Assembly: GCA_963693085.1 (NCBI GenBank)
Contig: OY856410.1
Span: forward strand, 881,937,335-882,001,334
Reading direction: 5' to 3'
DNA length: 64,000 nucleotides
Source: Alisma plantago-aquatica
Taxonomy: Eukaryota > Streptophyta > Magnoliopsida > Alismatales > Alismataceae
Positions 36,601 to 48,600 of this stretch are shown one piece after another. Within the stretch, counting starts at the first letter, position 1. Each line of letters starts with the position of its first letter. Below the pieces are notes generated by a model. The model was not told the DNA's origin and ran no database searches. It worked only from the letters and a program-made list of their open reading frames with translations. The translations under genes were made by a program, and so were the position numbers.

Positions 36601-39600
36601 AGGCACAGGCAGAACACGACCGTCTAGTTCCTCAGCTAGGCGGCAGTAGGCACAGTGGAACGACTGGACGAACCAGTTACATACGGGCTACGCCGAGGCG
36701 CAGTAGAAAACCCGGTGGCTCACAGGCCTACACGGGCAGGCAGAAAGAAGATCTGAAGACGAAACCTCAGACCAGTGTCCGGGAACCGACGGATCGAAGT
36801 GCAACTACGAGAAGATCACGCTACGGAAGGAGACGGTGGTGAGCAGCACCGACAACGACGCCCGAACAGGGGATGGCCTGGCGGCCGGCAGCGCCCGCAT
36901 TGCATCGATGGCTGCTGCCCGGCGCCCGGCGGCGGCGCTGGGGTCGGCCGGCGGGGCGGGGGGGGGGAGAGAAAGGGAGGGAGGGAGGGAGGAAGAGAAA
37001 GGAGAGACGGCTCTCCGGATCTAAACCTGCTCTGGTACCATGAGACAAAACAGATTTGGGAAGCGTAGGGTTACATAATGTGTGTACCCTCATATATATA
37101 TTAGTGGAACAATTACATGTAGGTCCAAATAGAAAGGTAAATTAACAGAACAGTAAATAAAGACATATTAACAAGATTTAAATGGAATGCATTCTTAATA
37201 TCAAGTTCTTTTTATTGCTATTCCAATCTCTGTTTCTCAGGCCTTTGTTCATTTAAGTTGGTAAAAAACAAAAGTGATATCTGTCTTAGAGGCAGGTGTA
37301 GGAACATGGGTCTTTTCTATTAAATATCAACTTTATGGACAAGCTGAGATAAGGCTCTTCTCATTGTAAAAGGATATATACAAAATATGATGTCAATTTG
37401 TTTGAGGTCTCCCTGATGGCACAACTTACTTCTGTTTGTATTTTACTATCTATTGTTGTGAATCAGAATTGGTCTCAAAACACCTTCCTGTTTGATGACC
37501 TTTAATAAACTGTTTATGTAAAGCAACCACCTAAGTTTATTTTTTAGGAGCGTGCATTAAAATTTGGTAGGACAAAGTCTATTTATGAATTTAAGTAGAG
37601 CTTGTGTGCATGGTTTGATAAGCTTTCTCAGGTGTAAGTTACATTTCAAATTGTAAGATCCCACTGTCTTCTCAATCTTTGTAAAGAATGTTATCCGTAA
37701 ATGGCGTGGTCCTTAACCTGTGTGGATGATATTGTGCTTTAGAAGAGTGTTTCAATAAGTATTGAGGTCACCAAGTAGTACTTTAGAATTAAGGATCTAG
37801 GCACTTGATGATTTCTTGAGATTGAGGAGCTCATCACAAAAATGGGGTATTTCTTTGATCTACCGGATGATCTTCTGGATGAAACGTTCATGTTAGGTTG
37901 TAATCAACACCTTGCTATAATAAACACAATCTCTAAGGAGATGATTGTGCCAAAAGAACAAGTATTAGAGATCTTGGTATATTGATTTATCTAACCTCTC
38001 CAGTCCACATGTTTCTCTAGTTGCAGGCGTCATTAGTTAACTCGTGTGCACACCCAAGTAATGCAAGTAGGACACAATCGACTAGGTTTTAGAAGACCTC
38101 AATCAATCCCTTGGCAAAGGCCCTATTCTATATGAGGAATGCGAATAGTGATCTCATTGGAACTTTAATGCTGGCCATGCATGTGATCTATAGAGATACA
38201 AAATGTATCTTAATGTCACAATTTAGTTGAATGAACAATGAAAAAATCATAGTGTGATAGATAATTCAAGCACCAAAGCAGATTCTAGAGTCGCACACAA
38301 AGCCTGACTGCCTGCAAATTCCTGTGGATTAAAGATGTCCTTGTTGAGTCCACTCACTTGTCGTCTACAGTACCTCCTATCCATTAGTGATAGTTGTGTG
38401 GCAACATTCATTGTCAACAATCTCTTGCTTCATGAGAAGAAATTATGCATTGAGTTTTACCACCATTTTGTTAGATATGTTGTGCTATCCAAGAGGATTT
38501 CTACCCCTATGTTGAGATATGAAGCAAGGATCGCTGATCTCTTTATAAAGATCTTGATAAGAAAATAAATTCAGGACGATCATGCCAAATTGGCGTGCAT
38601 GGAACTAAACTTCAGCGAGGTTGGGCGAAGTTTTGCCGAAACTTCGAACTTCGACCTGGGCGAAGTCGAATCCCCAATACTTCGGCCTCGTCCAAACTTC
38701 AGGGCGAAGTTTCCCTATTTTCGTCGAAGTTGATTTTTTGTGTATTTTTGTCGCAACTTCTCCAAAGTTGTCGAAGTTCCCTCAAAGTTGGTAAAGTTGG
38801 GGCAAAGATGAGATGACCTAGAACATTAATCCCAACTAGTGCCTCAACGGCCATATAAGGCATAAGTGTCGCCTCCAACCCTCTTCACAACTTCTAATAT
38901 CATCTCCTATGTTTGTTGTTGCCACTCTTTCCTAGAGAGGGTCTTCTAACCATGGTACTAAACATCCTCGACATCTGGCGATATATCCTCGATGTTACAT
39001 ATGTCTACGTCTGTCGACATCGAAACCTAGTAAACTTCCTCGACATCGATGTTGCCAACTTGTTGACATGTGTCAATGAGTTCAGCCTACTTGGTAATGA
39101 AATTGACTTAGCTAGCTCAAAGCCTCCCATCTTTTCAATGATCCTTGTAGTTATTATTGTTGCACACATAGTGAAGGCATAAAGAACCTGTAGGAAACCA
39201 TTCTTCACATTGAGATGACTATTCTTTGGTTCCTAACTAGAGAGTAATGTTAAGTTTATTCCTCTATTAGATTTCCACAAGTTTTGCAAAATTTGGTGTA
39301 GACCTAATAAGCTCTGTTACTTTTTTCCCTCTTGACAAATTGATGTATTTGAAAATAAGCTCATGTTTTTTAATTCTAGAATGTGATCCAAATGGGATTT
39401 CTTTACATACAGAACACATATATAGAACAAATCTAAGTTCTAAACATTTTGTATAGAAGATTATAGACGGAGTATGTGTTTACTAAAAATTTGATGTTTT
39501 ATGCCAAATTCCCTCTCAATCTCATTATTTTTTAGCTTATTTTACGTCGAAGTGTTAGTCCAAGACTTCCTCAAAGTTTCCTTACATGTTCCACAAACTT

Positions 39601-42600
39601 CCACTTTCTTGCGTGTCGAAGTTGACACTAAGACGTCTTTTACATTTGCACGTGACTGTGTTTTTCTTTATATGTAAACATGTATGGATGACTATATACA
39701 GACATATATTTAGTTTTTAAGATAGATTTGATGAAATCTATCAAATTTCATCATGAAATCACTATTTGAGCTTAATTTTTGTCAAAGAAGTGTCGAAGTT
39801 TGGTTGTAAAAATTCTCAAAGTTTCCTCGATGTTTCCACAAACTTCCACTTCCACACCTGTCGAAGTCAACTCGAAGTCGAAGTCATGTTCCATGCTTCT
39901 AACTACTATTTGGTTGTATATTGTGTATAATACATGTGTTCAACACTTGAACTATATTTGTATGTGTATTGCACCTTTGACCATTGCAAGCAACACATTG
40001 TATTATCAACCTACCTAGGGCTAGAGAGTCATGAATCGTGTTTTTGTGTTAAATTAACAATTATAAGATAGAGGTATAACATAATTAGAAGTTTTCAATC
40101 AAAATTTCCTTCAAATTCACATCATTTTCTTCAAAATTCGACATCAAAGTTTGTCGAAGTTTGCGTCTAAACTTCTTCGAAGTTTCCACAAACTTCCACT
40201 TCCACACCTGGCAAAGTCGACACAAAGTTGATGTCTTGCACCATGCTGGCATGCATGACATTTAGACTCCATGTGTGAGGGGAGAAGATATATATTTATT
40301 TTCCCTCTTGTTTATTTTCTTTTTAATAATGTATCAGGGTTGGCAAGCTTGCCTATAGTAACATATAACATTGCACCCTTTGATTTGCTCATGCAATAAT
40401 ACTTTACAGCTCATCTTAATAATTAACAAGTCAACTAAACAAAGAGCCAAATGACCACAAAGGGACTTGCATGGTTACTAAATATCTTAGTATGAAGTGC
40501 TTTGCTTATTGGAGGAAATAACCTAGATGGTATCCTGTTATTCAAATATGTATAGAACATGTCCTTTTGTTTTGTGAATTGCTGCCCTCTTTATTTAGAA
40601 TCAAGCTTGATTTTCCCACCTTGAAAACATATACTTATGTTTCTTTTCAAAAAAATAATTAAATGCTTTCATTGCACTGTCACATAGGATGATCAAATGC
40701 TTGTATATATCAAGTGACTAATATTTAGATTATTCATCATGTTTAAATTTCATTTTGATGATTCTTACACTAACCTCAAAAGATTTCAGATCAAACTAGT
40801 ATGTGAATGCTGTGAACCATATTGCAAAATATAGATGTGAAAAACCTCGTCTTATTTTCTCTATATCTATGAACTTGCTATGTCAAAAATTTGATTACCT
40901 ATTGCAAAAACCTATATTCTATATGAAGATGGTAATGAACGGACTATTAAAACGAACCATAATGTATGTTTACATATACATAAAGGTGGATAAACATAGG
41001 GACACAAGGGAACTCTTTCGGGACCTTGTGTTGCAATTGTGATACAACTTATATATACGCTCCTTAACGGCAAGCCCTAGAAGCATGTCCCCAACATTTT
41101 ACACAGACCATACTTAATATTTAATTAGAACTTTGTAAGGAAACCAGCTAGTTTATCTTCTGATCACAAACCAGATACCGTTTTCAACTTTCTTGGACAT
41201 TTCTCGTATAAAGCGCCAACCAACTTCGATATACATAGTTCTTTCATAAAATTTTGGATTAGATGTAATGTGTGTATGGCAGCTAGATTGCCATATATAG
41301 TTTCTGTGGGGCCGGACTATGGAAAGACAAGGTCTACAAACATATATTTGCCATAGAGCAACTCACATGCTTAGTTGTCAGCGCCCGCCTAGGCACTAGG
41401 TAAGGTGCCTCGAACTAGACGCCTAGCCGCTTTGGTAGCTTAAGTGGGTCCCTGAGGCCTTTTTAGGCCCAAATTAAGCCTCTTAAAGGTCAATTCAACA
41501 TGAATTAAGTCTGAATTTGGTCAGATTAGTTCTAACTCGAGTCATTTATGGTCAAATTAGGTCCGATTTAGGTCAAATTAGGTTTGATTTGGGGAAAACA
41601 CGTCTGATTTGGGGAATTATGCCTTATTTGTACAATTAGGTTTGGTTTGGGGATATTAGATCTAATTTGGCAGAAATGAGGCTTCATTTAGGTCAATGTA
41701 GTGCAAATTAGGGAAAGTTCAGTCTAATTAGGTCTTATTATGCAAAATATTAGACCAAATTACGACAAGCTAGGTTATATTAGGTCTAATTCAGATTAAA
41801 TTAGGGCCAATTAGGTCTAGTTTAGGTCATGCAAGGTGTGATGTAGGTCGAGTTATGATTGTTATAGCTTAAATAAGAGTATATAACCAATATAAATATA
41901 CATAGTAATGTAGATATCTGAATACAGCTAAGTATACTTGTAAATTTTACCAGATTTTGCTAAAAAAACCAAATATACCTAGAAATGCCTAGGCCCCTTG
42001 GGAGTGAAAGACCGCTTAGCTGACTAGACAACTACACTCACCTGTAGTATGCGTCATTTTTGTCTATTCTAATTCGATACTAGTGCACACTACTATAACT
42101 TATTTCTTGCCTTTCCATGACACACGATTGCCATTAGAAAAGGCAAGTTCGAACATATTACAACCAACCCCATCTTCTTCAGAAAGCCCTGCACTTTGAG
42201 AAGAATATAATCTTTCTTGAGGTATGATAGGAATGCACATAGCATTATCAACATGTACGAAATGAGTTTGATCCAAAAATCTTTCTAATAACACTTGTGG
42301 CAAATGAAATATTAAGCTTGGTGGTGGTTCTAGCTAAACTACAAGGTGTTTATAGGGATCATCTGAAGGCATTTCTTTATTCTGTAGTTAACTTAGGTTA
42401 GGACCTAGAGGTGTACTAGTGATTTTGAACATATAATGTCATTCTCAAATTGATCAAAAACACACTTTCTTGGAGATACAAACAATTGTTTCTTTAGACT
42501 GTGTAACTTCAATCACAGTCAAGTATTTTAAATACCTAAATCCTTGGTTTAGAAATGTCCCTGATAGATTACTTCTAAATATCAAAATACCGAATCATCA

Positions 42601-45600
42601 TTGTCAATCGCAATATTGTTGTAGTAGACAATCAAAAAGTGCAACCATACATGTGCCTCTATAGAAAGCATAATGATTTACACATTGTATCTTAGGACCA
42701 ATTTTAGAAAGTACATCACCAAAACAACCAAGTGACTGTTTGAGTCGACATAATGTTTGACTTGTGTAATCTGTATACCATATTAGACTCCCCTAAGCAA
42801 CAAGTTCTTAGGGTGTTGATGCACATAGAATTTCTTCAGTCAAATCACCATGGAGGCATTTCGATTTGTCTAGCTTGTGAAGATGCAAAGAATGTGTAGC
42901 TACCAAAGATCAGTAGATCTGAACTGATGCCATCTTTGCCGCCCAAGAGTAAATCTTGTAATTATTTGCTCCATATATGTCTCCTTCGCTAGTAAGTAGG
43001 TTTAGTTTACTCATGTTGTTTAGTAGTAAGACGTAACTTCATCAACTATAGCGATCACAAGAGATAGTGGACCATGTGTTGTCTTGTAGAGAGTGGGCAT
43101 TTAGTCATGTCGTAGGTGTCTAAAACTAAGTTAGCTATGAAGTATGAAGGTAGCCGGACTGGATGAAGACAAAGGCATAGTTGGGTGGAAATGGTCTCTT
43201 GTAGAAAAACAATGTAGATGTAGGATACATTCTGCATTATCTGTCCTTTCCCCTAGGCAATAGGTAATGCAAAGATGCCACGTAAATGAGTAATTACATG
43301 TCTCAGTGGCAGTGGCACCATCCAATATAGAGGAGAGTGACCAGGGGTTGAGTATGCTGTCTGCATCACTGACTACACATTGACGATCTGTGTTGTATAT
43401 ATCTATGAAAACTAAAACCTGTGTGATAGGTAGACAAAACATAGACAATGACCGAACCTTAGTAGTAGTACATTCATTAACGATAGATAACCGTAAAGAG
43501 GCTTCAAGTTCACGAAGATGACTGCGGAATGACTGGGGATCACAAAAAATGGTTCCTCAAAAAAGGTAACATCAATCTAAAAGGAATTTAGAAGTGGAAC
43601 AATAACTTTAGGTCAAATCAAAAGTGGATTACATATTTCAGCAATGCACTATTGGGATAGATTCTAATATGAGTGCGGAAATACATAAAAGATATTTGCA
43701 ATCACTAATACAGATACCACCTTTAACGTCGGTTAAAATGAGCTTTTTACGTAAGTTTCCAAACGATACCCAAGTGGGTGACATTAAAGGTAGAATCATA
43801 CAACGTCGGTTCTAAAACCGACGACATAGAGCCGGCCTCAATTGCAACCAAAAAAAGAAACGACACCAGTAGGACCATAGTCGTCGGTTATGTTTTAGAA
43901 AACCGACGCCTATCTCCATATCTCGAAAAAAAAATCTGGTATAGTCGTCGGTTTTTTTGAAGGAAACCGACGCTTATCTCCATGCTCGAACAAAAAAAAT
44001 TGGTCCGAGTTAGAGCATGCTTGTCGGCTTTCTATATTTAACCGACGCCGTTGACATTAGGTGACGATTTTTTAAAATAACCGACGACTATGTATTTTTT
44101 TTTAATTATCAGCTTGCAGACCTGCTGTCCGGCTGGTCAGCAGGATGCAGAACATGCAGTTCAGTTCTGAGCTGCAGGTTTACAACATCCTTTGATTCCA
44201 GCTAACATGCCACAAACCTGCAATAACAAAATGATCAAGATTATATATACATCATGTGTTTCACACATGTATAAACACAATTAATTCATTCATATGATTC
44301 ACACACATGTAGAAACCTGCAGTTCCATTCATTCCTCTATTTTCACATTCACACACATGTAGCAACCTGCAGTTCCATTCATTCATTTCTTTCACATTCA
44401 CATACATGTAGAAGCACATTCATTTATTCATCTTCACATTCACACACATGTATATAGATAAAATTTCAATAAGACAATTAAAAAAAAGTCATTCAGACAT
44501 GTATATATAAGCTTGTCTTTCAAAGTTTAGAAATGTCATCAAATACTGAGATAATTATAACATCAAAGTTTAGAAATGTCATTCTTTATCATCATCAGTA
44601 CCCCAATTATAATAAAAAATTGCCTCCTTTCAAAGGCTTTTGCCTATTGTTCTCTTATGTCGTCTAATTGTTCCATCGTATAGGGATCACGTACATCTAA
44701 TAACTTTTCCCCTGTAGTGAAGTCACTAATTTTAAACACCTGCAAAGAGAATGACGCATATATATAATTAATAAATTTAATATTTTCATATTATCTAATG
44801 AGACTATACTTATATATGATGATCAAGACTATATAATACTTGTTGTATGTTTTCGATTTCTTGTGAAGCATATCTGACAATTAGGTCCATATACCGAATC
44901 ACGTAGTATCCACATGCCCAACCGTTGTCTTGTACAACACACTATAAATTTTAACATACAAAATGTTAATAAATAAAAATAAGCATAGTTTACATAAATA
45001 ATATATGCATTGGAGTCAGGAAACTACTTTCACATTCTCCCATACTAACACTTTCTTTTTCTTGCACATGACTCCTCCAGCTTTTTTGAATTTTTTTAAA
45101 GCCCTACACATTAATGTAACACATTAAATTGCATTAGTAAATAGTAATGTAATAATAGATGTTAACGGATATAAATATAAAAATTTCTCACGTGAATAAT
45201 GGCCTTTTCATTATGTGTCCCGAACTGTCTAATTCCTTCCCCTTAGGGTCTAGATAATAAACAGTCAACGTATCGGGGACAACAACCAGTATCTCCCAAT
45301 GCTTACCACTAGAGATAAGAAAGTTAAAAATATATAACTCAAAATCTATAATAAAATGTAATTTTCTTAAGTTCAAATTATAAGCAAAGTAAACTTACTC
45401 AACATTGAATGGAGCTATTATCACGCTCTTCTTTGCTTTATCAAAATATTTAAAAGCGATAGAGCAGTATAAGGTAACTGATGAAGGGTCTTTATGTACA
45501 CAACTGATCATGGATGAAATTAGAAATCCCACATAGGTAAATAAAAATTTTGTACAGACCCTTTGTAAGTGGCTGCAAAACATATATTACGTATACATTT

Positions 45601-48600
45601 GTATATATAAGAAAACATATCACCGTATATAAAACAAGGTATATTGATATATAAACGAGATCTCACCATATCCATAGTTCTATCATAGATGTATTCAGCC
45701 AAGCATAAGTAAACAACTCCAAAATATCTTGTATAAATATATTATTATCGTATGATTGACCTACAACCTCCTCCTTAATAGAAACAATCATTGGACAATT
45801 TTCGGGATATTCACCTATCCATATTGTCATTCCCCTGCATTGAGGACCTATCGAGTCGTATAGGTCCTTTGCAAGCCACCTAGGTACTTCAGGAAGAGGT
45901 GGAGGTGGAGGAGGACGAGCTGTAGCGGGTTTCTTCCCTTTGTCTTGTATATATAATTTCATATCAATTCTCATGTATATACATATATACAATTAACGTA
46001 ATGTAAATTTACCATACATGATCAGTATAGATGACGTCCGTTTCGGGCCATAAGACCACTCCGCCTTCTGCTTCACCAAGCGTGTCAGCATCTGGGTCGA
46101 CATATGGCAATGGATGCTGCCTCCAAGTAGCAAACACAAGCCTCGGGCTCACACGAACCGCACCATCGGGTACTGGAGTTCCATGAATCGTGTGCCCTGG
46201 AAAGCGTGGGTAAGCCTCACCCTCTGCAACGACGAATTCTTTCAATTTTAGACGGCATGGCTTCAATCCCTATAAATTTACATAGAGTATGTTATATACA
46301 TAAATAAACATATCATGTTGAAAAAACTAGCTACTATGTCACTAAAATACTTACAGCGGACGTTCTAGGTGGTGCGTCTACATAATTACTCCCAACCACC
46401 TCTACAAGATCATTCCCAACCACCTCTATCGTAGGGGAAGAGCGACACGCCACATGTATTGTCAGAGTGGCAGACTGAGATGCCTGCCACTTGCTCAATG
46501 CTTCTTGTACTCTTATCAACTAACTCATCTACCTATACATGGTCAAAAGAAATATTTTTTGATTCATGAATTCCCTTTCCAATAACATTCTAAAAATAGA
46601 ATAGGTTACCTCAGCTTTTGAAATTCCCCCTTTTTGGATATGTTTGCGCTGTGATGGCCCAAAGAACGCTCTTAGGCCCACTCCAGCCCCTGCAACCCTA
46701 ACACATCTAGGATGCTCTGGGTTACCGAGAGCAAATGTCAATTCATCCCTTGTGCCCTCAGGGATGAACGAGGCTTTCTTCCTCCGCTCGTGAAGCTCTC
46801 GCTAATAATCATCAATAAAAATTGGTATGTAAACATAACAATCATCAATAATGATTGCTCTGAGAGTTGAATTTTACCATTTTTGCAGTCGCCTCAGCAG
46901 TTGCAGGGTTGGTTATATCTCCTTTTTTATTTTTGCAGTCGCCTCAGCAGTTGGGGGTACCCATGAAGATAGGTCGTACGAAGCTGGAGGACTTTGAATA
47001 CCTAGTCAGAAAGATTAATGACAGAGTTGCCTCCTGGAAAGCAAGACTCTTATCCTTCTCTGGGCGCAAGATGCTTATCGCCCATGTCCTTGCTTCTACC
47101 ACGGTGTACACAGCAGCTGCTCTTGGGATCTCGGTGGGCATTGCGCAACGGATTGACAAGATAATGTCCAGGTTCCTTTGGGCGGACAGGAGCGACCACA
47201 ACAGAAAAGCTTGGATAGGATGGAGTAGGGTAGCAACCCCCTTTGAGCAAGGCGGCCTTGGGCTCTCAACGATACATGCCACGAATGAAGCTTTCTTGGC
47301 GAAAGCGTGCTGGGAGATTGTATCTGGCTGCTCGATGTGGGCGACTTTCTGCAAGGAGAAATATGCGAGTGCTTCGCCAGGGAGATTTGATACTCATCCG
47401 TGCTGGTTGAAGCTAAGTAGCCATGCCTGACCCTTCTGGAGTAAATTATGGAAGATGTTCCCCACGGTTATGATGCGGTGTAGATGGATAATTGGAGGAG
47501 GAAATATCCCTTTCTGGGATACGAGATGGTGCGAGGACAGACTCAGGAATCATGCCTTGGGGCCAAGCGATCGGAATCACACTTTTCTTGTTAGTGATTT
47601 CTGGACCACGGGCGGCGGATGGGACTGGGAATTGTTGAGACAAACACTGGATGATCACGGAATAGAGCTGGTCAGAAGATCGGGGGCGAGCATCACAGAG
47701 AATGAAGATAGGATAGTGTGGACACCCGATAGCAGAGGTAAATTCTCCCTGAGATCGGTCAAGGACATCTTGAGACAGCCAAGGTTGGAAGGGCTGACAA
47801 ACCTCGGCATGATATGGAGGATGGACACACCTAAAGATAGTGCGATCATTTGGAAGTTCGCAAAGAAAGCAACACCCACTGATGATAACATACGCATGAG
47901 ATGTTGCATTCCCCTTGCATCTATGTGCAGTTGTTGTGAAGAACCTCAGGAAGAAGATACCTGTCATCTTCTTTTCCGGAGTCAAATCGTGTCGTTCCTT
48001 TGGGCCAGATTTAGAGATGTTGCCGACAAGGAAGCACCGACGGACGTGCTCTCGTTGCTGAACCTATGCTCGAAAGGGAGATCGAGGAGACTGGGCGACT
48101 GGATTGCAGGCAGGATCGCGATCCTTATACCGCACAACATCTGGCGCTTGAGGTGTGCGGCGAGGTTCGATGGAGTGAAACCGTTTGTCAGCAGGGAGTG
48201 GGACATGATCATTATCGACCTGAACCGTATGTTGAAGGCAGAGTCGTTCTCCCCGTTGGACAATGCGCGTATCTATCAAGCCTTGGCAGTAGCGGAGATC
48301 GAGGAGCCGAGGACGAGATTGAGGGAAGTTCGCTTGATCAGGTGGGTACCTCCAGACTTACACAACCTCAAGATGAATATTTCTATCGGCAGAAGTAAGG
48401 ACCCTAATGGAAATATGAGTAGATGGTTGGCGGGGGTCGTCCGCAACCACAACGCTGAGGTATGCCTAGCTTTCCGGGCATGGCTCAAGACCTCAGCTGA
48501 TTTGGCCTACTTGCAAGCTTGTATGGTTGGGCTCATGATGGCAGATGATCAGATGCTTAACATTTCCAATATTGAGGTAGATGATGATTACACCTACAAT

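Larger units (their letters stand above)
34923..37173 (-). mobile_element. Small complete copia element, internally deleted
   Basis: LTRs are 34923-35064 and 37041-37173 (TGAGACAAAACAG...ATATTAACA). AGATT lies on both sides (34918-34922, 37174-37178). On the minus strand the 5' LTR is followed by TGGTACCAGAGC, a tRNA-Met primer site. A polypurine tract (complement of CTCCCCCTCAAG) precedes the 3' LTR. The interior keeps a GC-rich leader, the first codons of gag and the RT–RNase H end. Most of gag, protease and integrase are missing. The same site without the insertion is seen in the tandem copy near 34070 (AGAGATTTAAATGG). Confidence 0.93.
33815..38590 (+). mobile_element. Copia pol debris, partly duplicated in tandem
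   Basis: About 0.85 kb beginning CCACTACCTTGTC (33829) is repeated from 34681, and the second copy is split by the copia element 34923-37173. Plus-strand translations of both copies contain a decayed RT core (VDDIAFSKSDT near 34615; VDDIVL near 37722, then LRIKDLGT). The second continues to a copia RNase H end at 38300-38590: ATFIVNNLLLHEKKLCIEFY, HHFVR and IADLFIKILIRK. There are many stops and shifts. The duplication predates the copia insertion. Confidence 0.7.

Noticed and set aside
36441..37093. GC-rich plus- and minus-strand frames over the copia leader
   Set aside because: They overlap each other, are Arg/Gly/Pro-rich and coincide with the untranslated leader between primer site and gag start.
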